From Dysgonomonas sp. 520 (GTDB lineage Bacteria > Bacteroidota > Bacteroidia > Bacteroidales > Dysgonomonadaceae), in assembly GCF_010501095.1 (NCBI RefSeq), contig NZ_QVMP01000023.1, forward strand, positions 63,993 through 127,992: a DNA stretch of 64,000 bases. The letters run 5' to 3'. Below, in pieces: positions 47,526 through 57,515 of the stretch. Each line of letters begins with the position of its first letter. The stretch's first letter is position 1. A model generated the notes under the pieces. It searched no databases. It was given only the letters and a program-made list of their open reading frames with translations, and had not been told where the DNA came from. Made by a program: the position numbers and the translations under genes.

Positions 47526-48896
47526 ATGAATCAAGAAACATTATCGAAAGCAAACACAATTACAGTAAAAGCCATTCTGGTTGCTGTTTTAACACTACTC
47601 ATGCTCATACCCGTAGGCATGATAAAATCACTGATTGAAGAAAGAACACAGAACAAGGTTCAGGTGCAGGACGACATCAGTTCGAAATGGGGAGGCAAAC
47701 AATCAATAACAGGACCCATTCTTGTTTTGCCATACAAACATGTGTCCGGCGAGGGAACTGAGAAAACTCTCTTTGCCTACTTCTTACCGGACGAATACAA
47801 TATAGATGGAAAAATGGACACAGAAGAACGTTCGAGAGGGGTGTATGACATACTTTGCTATCAGGCACAAGCAAAAATAAGTGGCAAATTCCTGACACCC
47901 GATGTTCGGAAATTGGGTTTAAACCCAGATCATATGAAATGGGACGAGGCTTATGTGTTGATCGGTATACCTCATCTTCAAGGAATAAAAAATCAAATAA
48001 GTTTCAATTGGAACGGAAAACCTCAAGGCGAATTATCAAGTGCGGTGAACAAAGAGATTTTGCCTTCGGGATTAACCATAAAAGTTCCGATCAATCCGGA
48101 AAGCCTGATGTCTTACAACTTCGATTTCGACCTGACCCTTAACGGGACACAAGGCATTGAGTTTACACCGATTGGCAAACAAACCCACATTCATATATCA
48201 TCTCTTTGGAAAACTGCTACGTTTTCCGGCGATTTCTTGCCAAACAAGCGTGTAGTAGACGACAATGGCTTTGATGCCCAGTGGGATATATTCGATTACA
48301 ACAGGGATTATCCACAAATGTGGATTACGGGAGGATACAGCGACTTGCAAAAATCGAATCTCGGAGTCGATCTTTTGTTACCGATTGATGAATACCAGCA
48401 AACAATGCGTTCGGCCAAATATGCGGTGATGTTCATTGCCCTTACTTTTCTCGTGTTCTTTTTGGTTGAAATTCTTGGTAAGAGAAAAATTCATCCGATA
48501 CAATATGTTCTGGTCAGCTTAGCATTGGTGTTGTTTTATACCTTGTTGCTTTCGTTTTCGGAACACATGCAATTTGCGTTGTCATACCTGATCTCGGCTG
48601 CTGCAACGGTAATATTGATTACGGCTTATTCTAAAACCATATTCAAGGATTTGAAGCAAACCTTGTTGATGGGAGGCTTCCTTGCCGGATTGTATACGTA
48701 TCTGTATGTGGTGCTGCAACTTGAAGATACGGCATTACTTATCGGTTCCGTAGGACTGTTTGTTGCATTAGCCATCGTTATGTTTATCCTCAGAAAGGTG
48801 AACTGGTACAAGAAAGAGGATAAACAAGACAATGAAAAGACTGAAAAACCGACAGATAACGAAAAGCCATACTATAATGTTAATAATCAGGAGTGA
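47526..48896 (+). CDS. creD: CreD family inner-membrane protein
   Basis: 456 residues: one N-terminal membrane helix (about 17-36), a large periplasmic beta-rich domain (about 45-295) with the family segments WGGKQSITGPILVLPY and PIDEYQQTMRSAKYAVMFI, then five or six helices (about 298-425) and a hydrophilic tail (NWYKKEDKQDNEK). E. coli CreD is linked to envelope stress and colicin E2 tolerance, but its mechanism is unknown. There is no CreBC two-component pair here; the small winged-helix protein upstream seems to take that role. Confidence 0.92.
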   Translation: MNQETLSKANTITVKAILVAVLTLLMLIPVGMIKSLIEERTQNKVQVQDDISSKWGGKQSITGPILVLPYKHVSGEGTEKTLFAYFLPDEYNIDGKMDTEERSRGVYDILCYQAQAKISGKFLTPDVRKLGLNPDHMKWDEAYVLIGIPHLQGIKNQISFNWNGKPQGELSSAVNKEILPSGLTIKVPINPESLMSYNFDFDLTLNGTQGIEFTPIGKQTHIHISSLWKTATFSGDFLPNKRVVDDNGFDAQWDIFDYNRDYPQMWITGGYSDLQKSNLGVDLLLPIDEYQQTMRSAKYAVMFIALTFLVFFLVEILGKRKIHPIQYVLVSLALVLFYTLLLSFSEHMQFALSYLISAAATVILITAYSKTIFKDLKQTLLMGGFLAGLYTYLYVVLQLEDTALLIGSVGLFVALAIVMFILRKVNWYKKEDKQDNEKTEKPTDNEKPYYNVNNQE

Positions 48897-48952
48897 ACTC
48901 TATGTCTGTTCTATTTTCTAAACAAACATAAAACAATTTTAAACAAAATATT

Positions 48953-49042
48953 ATGTCACAGTTACACTCAAAATCAGCAAATGATAAGGATTTAAAAAGA
49001 TTGGCTGAGCTGAAAAGAAAAAACAGACAAGACAGCCCCTAG
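48953..49042 (+). CDS. Possible 29-residue small protein
   Basis: A short reading frame (MSQLHSKSANDKD...SP) that is strongly basic and has no hydrophobic segment, 56 bases after creD. The AT-rich leader before its ATG resembles other starts in the window. No known family. It could be a true small protein or chance. Confidence 0.3.
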   Translation: MSQLHSKSANDKDLKRLAELKRKNRQDSP

Positions 49043-49070
49043 TCCCTACAAGATATGTATTAAACAAAAA

Positions 49071-49181
49071 TAGAGGCGTAAAATTTTACGCCCCTACTAT
49101 CACCCCACCCAAAAGGGAAGGAGTTAATTTCGCCCTCTCCCTTTTGTTCCCCCTCTTAGGGAGGGGGGGTAGGGGGAGGTG
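49071..49181. repeat. Palindromic repeat cluster (solo family B hairpin plus G/C-rich hairpins)
   Basis: GGGCG-type hairpin AGGCGTAAAATTTTACGCC (within 49071-49097), then AAAAGGGA..TCCCTTTT and CCCCTC..GAGGGG inverted repeats up to about 49181. It ends just past the minus-strand alpha-2-macroglobulin gene and after the creD transcript, so it may act as a two-way transcript end. Confidence 0.7.
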
Positions 49182-49187
49182 TATTTT

Positions 49188-52100
49188 CTACTTCACACTA
49201 ACTTTTATTCCTGCTGTATGTGATACAAATTCAGGTGCATACATACATTGTATACTGGTGATTCCGTTCGAATATTCACCTGTGCGATTTGCATACACAG
49301 GATATTCAAACACATAAGTACCCTTTGGCAAATGGTCGAAATAGAAATTGGTTGACGCGTCTTTAGTCGATTGATAATAAATCGTACCGTTCTGCCATTT
49401 GATTCCCGAAATGGTTTCAAGCGGTTCGAAACAAGACGCACGCATATCTTTCAGTTGAACAAACTCCATATCACGATCAACCCTTACCGTCAGGCGCACA
49501 ACCACTTTATCTCCCACTTTAATAGGATTGTTTTCTGTGATTTGAACCAGATTCTTACCCTTGTCGGACGTTGCTTCCACAAACAGTTTCTTATCCACGT
49601 TCAACTCTCCGGATTGAGCTGTAATCTTGTCAAGGTCTTCGTAATATTGCCAATAGAGAGCACCCCACGCAACACCATTACCCGATTTATTGATGCTTAC
49701 TTTACCCATATCTTTGGTTATTTCGCCCTTGTTCCATGTTTCTTTGAAATAGCCTGTTCCAAGCTCTTTGTTTTCGGGTTCTACTGTCTTTTTAGCAACC
49801 TTAACCACCGATTCGCCATCGCTTGCAAACCAATCTGAACCTGTGCTTAACAATGCCTGAACAGCGTCGATTGTAGCATGGGTAGATTCCCAAACCTGCG
49901 TTTGCTTTTGTTTCAGCAACCACTGTTTCATACCATCCATTTCAGACGCCGGGGCATTCGTTTCCTTGAAGGCATCCATTATGAACGAGTGAACCGACAC
50001 TGCCGACTGCGACATAAATGCCGAACTACGGTTGTTTGCCCAGAACATTCCCATTTCGTCATTGGTTGTGGCATGTTCACGCAACGATTTCATTATTGCA
50101 TTTTGCAGCTCTTTGTTTCCGTTTTGTTTGGCTAGTACAACCAAAAGAGAACGTTCGTAAAGGCTCAGTTTTGTCCAGTTCTTTTCTACAACAGATGTAT
50201 AGAAACGTTCGGCTTCACGGGCACTCTTATCAATCGGAATGTCACGATAGAACGAACGTACATACATATATTCCAATTGGTTAGTAGAGATTGTGGTTAT
50301 CTTAGCCCAATTTTTATTCCATTTTTTCAGGTCGGCAAAATCTTTAGTTATCTGGCTGTCGATATATTTCAATGCTTTCATTTGCGCCACTTTCACATCT
50401 TCGCCATATTGAATTGCATTCAGTTTTATCAATTGATGGAAACCATAGAGCATATATTGTGTAACGCTTCTGCTCGAATACATTCCTTTATACCATGCCC
50501 AACCGCCATCTTCGCGTTGAAGCTCAAGCAGTTTCTCGATAGCTTTTTCGGTTTGCATTTTCGAATTGTTCATATCGAACAACAATGACAAGCGACTCAT
50601 TTGTTCAGTCTCGTCTTTTGCATCCATCACCCAAGGAGTTTCTTCCAGAAGAACGGATTTCAGCTCTTCATTCTTCTGCAATTTAGATACGAGGGTTTCT
50701 TTGTCTACACCCTGTTTCTTCCATGCGTCTATCATTGTTGCCACTTTCGGATACTGACGAACGATAGACGAGCCAACCGTATTTACATAGTAACTGGCAA
50801 ACCAGTTTACCGCATTTTCGTTTGTCGGGTTGCTCATGGTTGGCAATGCCTGAATAGCATACCAAGCAGGATTTCCCGCATACTCGAGTGTGAGGCGGTA
50901 GTTTGTCAGCGAAGACGAATTGCTGTTTACAAGTTTATCGAACGTAAAATCTTTCGTCTGATCGCCTTTGATGTTCATTGTCATGCTCTCCGTTACCAGC
51001 ATCCTGTTAGGAAGAACAGAAACAACATGCTGTTCGCCGTCGCTGAATGTTTCGCTTTCGGCAATAATACGCACCCCTATCATATCCATATCCGACGGAA
51101 CGTTGAATGTCCATTCCGCAGAAGTTGAAGCATCCTTTCCGATAGAAAAATCCTGAGACTGATTGCTTATCGAAATGTTATGAGCCTTATCGGTTAACGG
51201 GGCGAAAAACTCGATCCTTACTTTTCCGCTGATCGCTCCGTCCGAAAGATTGGATATTTTCGTAGAAATACTTGTCTTATCTCCCTGACGGATAAACCGT
51301 GGCATATTTGGCGTTACCATCAATTCTTTACGAGACATAGCTATTGCTTCCAGCGAGCCTGTATTCAAAGACTTGTCGTGAGCCAATGCTCGGAACTTCC
51401 ATGTAGTATTGCTTTCGGGAACAGTAAACGCAAGAATCGTTTCACCCTTTTCGTTCGTCTTCAACTGAGGATAGAAGAACGCCGTTTCGTTGAAATTACT
51501 ACGGATTTTAAGTGCCTGATTCGAAAACTTATCTTCAAGTTTTCCCACAACGCCTGTCTGTCTCCATCCACCTTCAAATTCAACCTGATCGTTAGCTTCT
51601 GCAACCAAAGGAGGGGTAAACTGCACATTAGCACTCATTTCCGACTCATCGGAAGCACTTTCTTTTACCATAGCTTGATCCTCCATCGGTGCTGCATTTA
51701 CTCCTGCCATTCGTCCTTGAAGTGCTCCGTCTGCCGATTTAGATCTTGTTGCTCCATACATAACAATATCATCAAATCCGCCCAGATAAAGACCAAACCA
51801 ATCAAGCCGATCAAATTTAAACTGAGGTACGTTTGAATTTGTATATGGGAAATAGCTATACAGGCTTGTACTTCTGAATGTTTCGTAACCATCGAACGTT
51901 GAATTGCCTCTGTACACATTCAATTTAGAAGTAAAATTCCACTGGTTGGTATTTCGCAACTTATCCAAAGAAGAATCGTACATGGAAGCAAGAAGTTCGG
52001 CAGCCACAGGCTTTCCGTCCTTGTCTTTGATGGAGATTTTCCACTCTTCCTGTTGCCCCGGACGCAATTTGTCACGGAAAACATTAAATTTCAAAGTCAA

Positions 52101-55097
52101 AGCCTTTTTTTCTTCCTTCTTCTTTATATCCATTTGTATGGTATATGGCTGTTCGTCTACGGCATACGTGAACGATGCGGTTACGCCATCTCCATATTCA
52201 GATTTATAAGGTATGCTGATTTTCTTGTTCGAGTCACTCAACTTAAATTGCTGGCGTTCAAACACCTTATCATCTTTTATCAGGTCTAACATAATATTAG
52301 CCTCTTTGGCGGATGCTCCAATGACGATTTCGGCAGGCTCTTTCTCGTCGAAAGACAATTTATGCCATATCAGCCATTCGTTCGTTTTATACGGAGGTTT
52401 CTTGTCATCAAGTGAATACAGTATAAAATCGGACTCTGATGCTATCTCCCGCCCTTTATCGTCTTTCGATGTCAGTTTGATACGATATTTAGCCGAGGGC
52501 AGCTTTTTCAGCATTGGCATCAGGTCGAAATTGCCCTTAGTATCGAACTTGCCCGAAGTCACCTCAGCCTTGATGCTGTCATTCTCCCAGAGATTATACA
52601 CTGTATAGTTTCCTGCAGCTTGTACCTCTTGCCCGTTCAGGTTGAAGGCTTTCACCTTGATGCTATCTTTTCGTGTTTTATCCAACATATCCGGGATAGA
52701 AACAGAAAGCATCATAGACACATTACCCACAACAAACCCTTTATCCCCCGATTGAGTTTCACCATTCAGGTCGGTCACGGATGCTTCTACATTGAAATTG
52801 AATATTTGATTCAATGGGCGAATACCTCCTACATTATCATTCTGAGGTATCAGGAAGTTGATCTCGAACGACCCGTCATCTTTGGTCGTAACCTCTCCGC
52901 TTTCTACAAATTCGGGAGACTGTGGAAACCATTTGAACAGCGTACTTTTATTTATCGTATAGTTCACCGTTGCATCCTGCAACTTCACCCCGGAGAAACT
53001 CTCTGCCCGTCCTACAATTTTAGCAGAATCGCCAAATGTATAGGTTTCCTTTATCGGATCGAAAGTTACCTGAAATGTCGGACGCTTATATTCTTCCACG
53101 CTGAAGTATTCGTTCTGATCGCCTATCTTAATATTGTATCCACCGGTCAATCCACCTTGAGGCAAGGTAAAATCGCCCGACAAAGAGCCAAACTCGTTTG
53201 TCCGCAAGTTTTTCTCCGACACCAATTGATAATTAGGGTTATACAGGCTCACCTTATAGCTCTTGTTGGCTATTACCTGTCCGTCTGTCTTTTCGCTGAG
53301 CTTGACGACTATCGCCTTAAAGTATACCGTTTGCCCCGGACGATAGATACTGCGATCTAAGAAAATATTGACATACTCGGAAGTCTCGTCCGAATCGGAT
53401 TCGTAATTGTATGAGTAAGGCAAATTCTTATAATCGGAAGTTATATCTCCGGCTTTACTGATGCGATAGAAGTAGTTGTACTTGTCATTCTTATCTTTCA
53501 GATTCAATTGAACAATTCCCTGTTTATCAGTGGTGCCATCCACTATCTTTGTATAAACAGGCTTATTATACGAACCGGTTTTTCGCACTATTTCTACTGC
53601 TGCTCCGGCAACAGGCGCCCCTGTAATGCGGTCTGCAACATAAAACTCATAGTTATCATCTCCTGCAAACCTATTGAAATAAGCCAAACGGGAGACTTTG
53701 AATTTCAGCTTATTGCTCGACCCCGAAGTTGTTTTTTTGTCGTACAACACACTCAATTCATACTCACCCACCTTATTCAGGTCTACGGTAAAATCCTTAC
53801 TATCATTCAGGTATGAAGCCTTAGGAGCCAAATCCAGTTGAATGGTTTTGACAACAGCTTTTGTTTTTATATCCCTGACGGTAATGGTTGCCTTACTTAG
53901 ATTCTTGTAAGTAAGTTTAAATGTTTTCTTTTCATTATCCGGATGAAAAACCGCTGTCCCCGAAACCTGAGCATTAGGCTGCTCCATATTATTAAGGGCG
54001 TTTTTCAGAACATTAATGCGCTTATAATGGGGATATTTCTTTATTCCTTTGGCGTACCAATCGTATGCCTGCTTAAGATTTTCATTTCTTTCGTCCGATT
54101 GCGCAGAGTATCTTGTAGCATAATTGTACGATTGCAAGTTGTTGCCTATCGCACCGATTATTTCCACACTGTAATCCTTATCCTGATATTTCTTTTCCAG
54201 AGCGAAAAGGAAATCCATAGAATGTTTGGTACGGTATGTCTGCGATTTGCCCCTCAAATAATTATTCCTATCCAATTCGGTCAGAACTATCGTTTCGCCC
54301 ATATTTCGAGACAGGAGTGATTTCAAGTATTGAGCATAGAATGAAAGAGTTAACAAATCATCATTATCCGAAAAATTCAACCTTACAAATTTTTCGGCCG
54401 AAGCTGCTAGATCGGAAACCTGTATATCATTCGTTTTCAGTGCCCGCTGAAAATCAACAACATCAATAGCTGAAGATATTTCAATCGCATTTTTCATCAG
54501 AAAGTCATAGAGGGTAGGATAAATAGTTCTTGAGTCTTCACCCGGTTCTATAATATCCTGATACGATTTGGTGGTTGCTTTTTCCAACAAAGACCGGTCT
54601 TTGACCGATTGCGTGAGATGCGTCCTTATCTTTTTGAAAAAGATGCCTTTAGTCCACTCCTTCATATCTTCGGGAACAAAGTCGCCCAAATCTGTCCTTT
54701 GGTTTATTTTCCACCGATTGGACTGATAATAGTTCAGATACAGTTGTCCCAGACCTGAATGCAACAAGGCTTGGTCTTCCACTTTCGGGATAGAAGCCAA
54801 TAGCTGTTCCAAATCGTCAAAAATATGGCTATCTTCATCCTTATTTATTATCGTGGCATACTTATTTTTATAAATAAGCGATTTCACCGTTTGCGGAGTA
54901 TTCTTTTCCGAAATGGCTTTCTGAAGGATACGGTCTACTATTTCCGTTGCCGATTTTGGCAAATCTTTTTTGTCCATCAAACCTACTTCCTTCCACAATT
55001 CTTCATACGATTTCATTGTATTCTGATTTTGCTTAGATTGAGCTGACACTCCCATTACAAGGGTCAGGAGAAAAACTACTGCGATTAATCTTCTCAT
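49188..55097 (-). CDS. Alpha-2-macroglobulin family protein without thioester
   Basis: 1969 residues from the ATG at 55097, which opens a signal peptide (MRRLIAVVFLLTLVMGVSAQ); the frame runs on to 55130. A 400-residue helical N-terminal region is followed by a series of macroglobulin beta domains. These include an MG2-type segment (DRSIYRPGQTVYFKAIVVKL), a carboxypeptidase-regulatory-like piece, the bait-region equivalent around the repeated acidic stretch near SADGALQGRMAGVNAAPMEDQAM, the MG7/A2M signature (TTWKFRALAHDKSLNTGSLEAIAMSRKELMVTPNMPRFIRQGD), an alpha/alpha toroid, and a C-terminal receptor-like domain. The CxEQ thioester is absent: ALPTMSNPTNENAVNWF stands in its place. It is probably a periplasmic or outer-membrane protein that traps proteases without covalent linkage. 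Bacterial relatives often partner PBP1c; none is here. Confidence 0.9.
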   Translation of the reverse strand: MRRLIAVVFLLTLVMGVSAQSKQNQNTMKSYEELWKEVGLMDKKDLPKSATEIVDRILQKAISEKNTPQTVKSLIYKNKYATIINKDEDSHIFDDLEQLLASIPKVEDQALLHSGLGQLYLNYYQSNRWKINQRTDLGDFVPEDMKEWTKGIFFKKIRTHLTQSVKDRSLLEKATTKSYQDIIEPGEDSRTIYPTLYDFLMKNAIEISSAIDVVDFQRALKTNDIQVSDLAASAEKFVRLNFSDNDDLLTLSFYAQYLKSLLSRNMGETIVLTELDRNNYLRGKSQTYRTKHSMDFLFALEKKYQDKDYSVEIIGAIGNNLQSYNYATRYSAQSDERNENLKQAYDWYAKGIKKYPHYKRINVLKNALNNMEQPNAQVSGTAVFHPDNEKKTFKLTYKNLSKATITVRDIKTKAVVKTIQLDLAPKASYLNDSKDFTVDLNKVGEYELSVLYDKKTTSGSSNKLKFKVSRLAYFNRFAGDDNYEFYVADRITGAPVAGAAVEIVRKTGSYNKPVYTKIVDGTTDKQGIVQLNLKDKNDKYNYFYRISKAGDITSDYKNLPYSYNYESDSDETSEYVNIFLDRSIYRPGQTVYFKAIVVKLSEKTDGQVIANKSYKVSLYNPNYQLVSEKNLRTNEFGSLSGDFTLPQGGLTGGYNIKIGDQNEYFSVEEYKRPTFQVTFDPIKETYTFGDSAKIVGRAESFSGVKLQDATVNYTINKSTLFKWFPQSPEFVESGEVTTKDDGSFEINFLIPQNDNVGGIRPLNQIFNFNVEASVTDLNGETQSGDKGFVVGNVSMMLSVSIPDMLDKTRKDSIKVKAFNLNGQEVQAAGNYTVYNLWENDSIKAEVTSGKFDTKGNFDLMPMLKKLPSAKYRIKLTSKDDKGREIASESDFILYSLDDKKPPYKTNEWLIWHKLSFDEKEPAEIVIGASAKEANIMLDLIKDDKVFERQQFKLSDSNKKISIPYKSEYGDGVTASFTYAVDEQPYTIQMDIKKKEEKKALTLKFNVFRDKLRPGQQEEWKISIKDKDGKPVAAELLASMYDSSLDKLRNTNQWNFTSKLNVYRGNSTFDGYETFRSTSLYSYFPYTNSNVPQFKFDRLDWFGLYLGGFDDIVMYGATRSKSADGALQGRMAGVNAAPMEDQAMVKESASDESEMSANVQFTPPLVAEANDQVEFEGGWRQTGVVGKLEDKFSNQALKIRSNFNETAFFYPQLKTNEKGETILAFTVPESNTTWKFRALAHDKSLNTGSLEAIAMSRKELMVTPNMPRFIRQGDKTSISTKISNLSDGAISGKVRIEFFAPLTDKAHNISISNQSQDFSIGKDASTSAEWTFNVPSDMDMIGVRIIAESETFSDGEQHVVSVLPNRMLVTESMTMNIKGDQTKDFTFDKLVNSNSSSLTNYRLTLEYAGNPAWYAIQALPTMSNPTNENAVNWFASYYVNTVGSSIVRQYPKVATMIDAWKKQGVDKETLVSKLQKNEELKSVLLEETPWVMDAKDETEQMSRLSLLFDMNNSKMQTEKAIEKLLELQREDGGWAWYKGMYSSRSVTQYMLYGFHQLIKLNAIQYGEDVKVAQMKALKYIDSQITKDFADLKKWNKNWAKITTISTNQLEYMYVRSFYRDIPIDKSAREAERFYTSVVEKNWTKLSLYERSLLVVLAKQNGNKELQNAIMKSLREHATTNDEMGMFWANNRSSAFMSQSAVSVHSFIMDAFKETNAPASEMDGMKQWLLKQKQTQVWESTHATIDAVQALLSTGSDWFASDGESVVKVAKKTVEPENKELGTGYFKETWNKGEITKDMGKVSINKSGNGVAWGALYWQYYEDLDKITAQSGELNVDKKLFVEATSDKGKNLVQITENNPIKVGDKVVVRLTVRVDRDMEFVQLKDMRASCFEPLETISGIKWQNGTIYYQSTKDASTNFYFDHLPKGTYVFEYPVYANRTGEYSNGITSIQCMYAPEFVSHTAGIKVSVK

Positions 55098-55408
55098 ATA
55101 AATATATATTATTTTAATTTCTTCCAACATTCAGAGTTTTATACGAAGCGATTAGCTTTTGTCATCCTGAACATAGCGAAGGATCTTTATCCGGGTTAGC
55201 AAGGTACAAGTTTTTTCTTGTCTACCTGTTTTCTTGTTCTCTCGTCAACTGATCTTAGCACAGATGCTTCGTTTCACTCAGCATGACTATAAAAGCCAAC
55301 TGCTAATCAAATAACACTCTATTTCGATGCAACGTTTATTCATAGATGCAATTTGACATGCCTTTTTCATAAACCCTGCTTACATTTATGATATTTTAAG
55401 AAATACGG
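55098..55408. other. Intergenic region with split family A element
   Basis: 311 bases without a gene between two minus-strand genes. It holds the split family A palindrome (55161-55287), and AT-rich ends that include the promoter of the macroglobulin gene. Confidence 0.65.
55161..55287. repeat. Family A palindrome with 75-base loop
   Basis: Left arm 55161-55186 (GTCATCCTGA...GGATCT) and right arm 55262-55287 (AGATGCTTCG...GCATGAC) are the 26-base family A arms, separated by 75 bases rather than the usual 7-10. Confidence 0.8.
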
Positions 55409-56968
55409 TTATTTCATCATATATTGCGCCAATGCTTCGGCACAACGCTCGCCGTCCATCCCTGCCGAAACAATTCCTCCGGCATAGCCTGCCCCCTCGC
55501 CACAAGGAAACAGACCTTCAACCTCTACATGTTGCAATGTCTCCTTATCGCGCAGAACCCGAATTGGGGATGACGTGCGGCTTTCAACACCCAACAATAT
55601 GGCCTCGTTGGTCAAATATCCACGTTGTTTCTTTCCCACTTCCTTGAATGCGGCTTGCAATCTTTCCCTTATAAAATCGGGCATCCAATCGTGCAAAGGA
55701 GAAGATATTATACCCGGTGTGTAAGATGTTTTCGGTAAAGATTTGCTCTGTCTGTTGTTTACAAAATCGTAGAGCCGCTGCGCAGGGGCTACCTGAGTGC
55801 GTCCTCCGGCAATCCATGCCATTTTTTCGTAGTCTTCCTGAAACTTCAACAGGCACAATTCTCCATATTGTTGATAATTGGGAAAATCTTCGGGATGAAT
55901 TTCAACCACCACTCCCGAATTAGACCAATGAGCACCTCTGTTGGCGGGCGACATTCCATTCACCACAACCTGCTCAGGCGCACTTGCCGAAGGAACGACA
56001 GTGCCTCCGGGACACATGCAGAACGAATATACTCCCCTACCCTTCACCTGAACTACGAAGCTATATTCGGCGGCAGGAAGATACTCTCCCCTACCCTCCT
56101 GATTATGATATTGAATCTGATCTATCAAATGTGCAGGATGCTCTACACGAACGCCAACAGCCAAACCTTTGGCTTCTATTTTCACTTTCTTATCATATAA
56201 CATGTAGAAAACATCTCTTGCTGAATGTCCTGTGGCTAAGATAACCGGGCCATCGAAAGTCTTACCTGTATTTGTTTTTACGCCCTTCACCCGATTGTCT
56301 TCTATAATAAGTTCGTCCATACGGGTCTGAAAATGCACCTCTCCTCCCGAACTTATAATCTGTTCTCTCATTTTTTCAATTACCGCAGGCAATCTGTCTG
56401 TACCTATGTGAGGATGTGCATCTATCAAGATATTCGTACTTGCCCCATGTTGGCAAAATATGCTTAATATCTTTTCCACATTTCCTCTTTTTTTGCTGCG
56501 GGTATACAATTTTCCATCCGAATAGGCCCCTGCCCCACCTTCTCCAAAGCAATAATTGGAATCGGGATCGACAATGTGTTCCGTACTGATGCGAGCCGTA
56601 TCTTTTTTTCTGTCCCTTACATTTTTTCCCCGTTCTACAACAACCGGGCGAACACCTAACTCTATCAACCGCAATGCAGCAAACAAACCCGCCGGGCCTG
56701 CTCCAACCACAATAGCCTGTGGCTTGTCGCTAACATCCTGATAGTGAATTTGTGTATATTGAACTTCGGGTTCCGATTCGCCAATATACCCTCTGACTGT
56801 CAGGTTGATGAACACATTTCGCTGCCTTGCGTCTATCGACCGTTTTATGATGCGAACCGAGTTGATTTCTTCGACCGGAACTCCGGTTTCCGAAGCAAAT
56901 ATTCTTTTTACGGAACTGATATCGGAAGCTGCTTCCGGACTTATTCTTAAATTGATTTCTTTTTGCAT
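55409..56968 (-). CDS. COG2509 FAD-dependent dehydrogenase
   Basis: About 519 residues from the ATG at 56968 (MQKEINLRISP); the frame extends to 56989. An N-terminal domain of about 80 residues precedes the FAD-binding loop VVGAGPAGLFAALRLIELGV and the ARNVRDRK-like basic segment. Later come FGEGGAGAYSDGKLYTR, ATGHSARDVF, FCMCPGGTVVPSAS and the C-terminal FAD contact LFPCGEGAGYAGGIVSAGMDG. All match the conserved COG2509 family, whose substrate is unknown. It stands alone; a family A repeat lies 38 bases upstream. Confidence 0.92.
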   Translation of the reverse strand: MQKEINLRISPEAASDISSVKRIFASETGVPVEEINSVRIIKRSIDARQRNVFINLTVRGYIGESEPEVQYTQIHYQDVSDKPQAIVVGAGPAGLFAALRLIELGVRPVVVERGKNVRDRKKDTARISTEHIVDPDSNYCFGEGGAGAYSDGKLYTRSKKRGNVEKILSIFCQHGASTNILIDAHPHIGTDRLPAVIEKMREQIISSGGEVHFQTRMDELIIEDNRVKGVKTNTGKTFDGPVILATGHSARDVFYMLYDKKVKIEAKGLAVGVRVEHPAHLIDQIQYHNQEGRGEYLPAAEYSFVVQVKGRGVYSFCMCPGGTVVPSASAPEQVVVNGMSPANRGAHWSNSGVVVEIHPEDFPNYQQYGELCLLKFQEDYEKMAWIAGGRTQVAPAQRLYDFVNNRQSKSLPKTSYTPGIISSPLHDWMPDFIRERLQAAFKEVGKKQRGYLTNEAILLGVESRTSSPIRVLRDKETLQHVEVEGLFPCGEGAGYAGGIVSAGMDGERCAEALAQYMMK

Positions 56969-57005
56969 AATGCTATTTATGAATTTCACAAAGGTAAGAC
57001 ATAGA

Positions 57006-57142
57006 AGTCATCTAGACTTTTTAAATTATACTTAATTTTTGAGTTTTTGTCATGTTGAACGTAGTGAAACATCTAAAAAACAGATCCTTCGATACTCTCA
57101 GGATGACAAAATTGAATAAAACGAAAAAGTCTAGACGGTTTC
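57006..57142. repeat. Family A repeat, copy 3 (137 bp)
   Basis: Same sequence as 4019-4155 across its length as far as I can compare by eye, in the same orientation, again upstream of a minus-strand gene. Confidence 0.92.
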
Positions 57143-57181
57143 ATAATATAAGTAACAAAAAAGATACTTCAATAGTTTTAT

Positions 57182-57311
57182 TAATACACTGCGCGGAATT
57201 AAAATTCCTTGCATTCCTTTTGAGTCGCCTTCGCTCCTCGATTGTTAATTGGCCAAATCCTCAAAAGGAATCAAAAAGGTTTTCTGTGACTTAGGCTTCT
57301 TGCCGACCCAC
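57182..57311. repeat. Family C palindromic repeat, copy 2
   Basis: Inverted relative to the copy at 1-107. The end sequences are conserved, but the loop of the CCTTTTG/CAAAAGG stem is about 46 bases here against 11 there. The loop contains a GCCTTCGCTCCTCGA motif that recurs at 57665-57679. Confidence 0.85.
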
Positions 57312-57515
57312 TTTACAGCTTAATAAGCTGAACAAAAAATAACTCGCACTAAAAGACTGTTAAAATCAGAATGGTTCGACTATGCTCAAACAGCTTTTTC
57401 TTCTAGTCGCTTATCTGCGCTGTGTGGGTACCCCGTCAATTAGCCTAATGTCACGTTTGTACCTGTCAGGCGAAACGGCATCTGCTTCGTAGGCGGGAAC
57501 ACGTTAAGCGAAACA

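Noticed and set aside
52620-53360. Plus-strand open frame of 246 codons
   Set aside because: Antisense to the macroglobulin domains of the large gene at 49188-55097; no start context and no recognisable domain.
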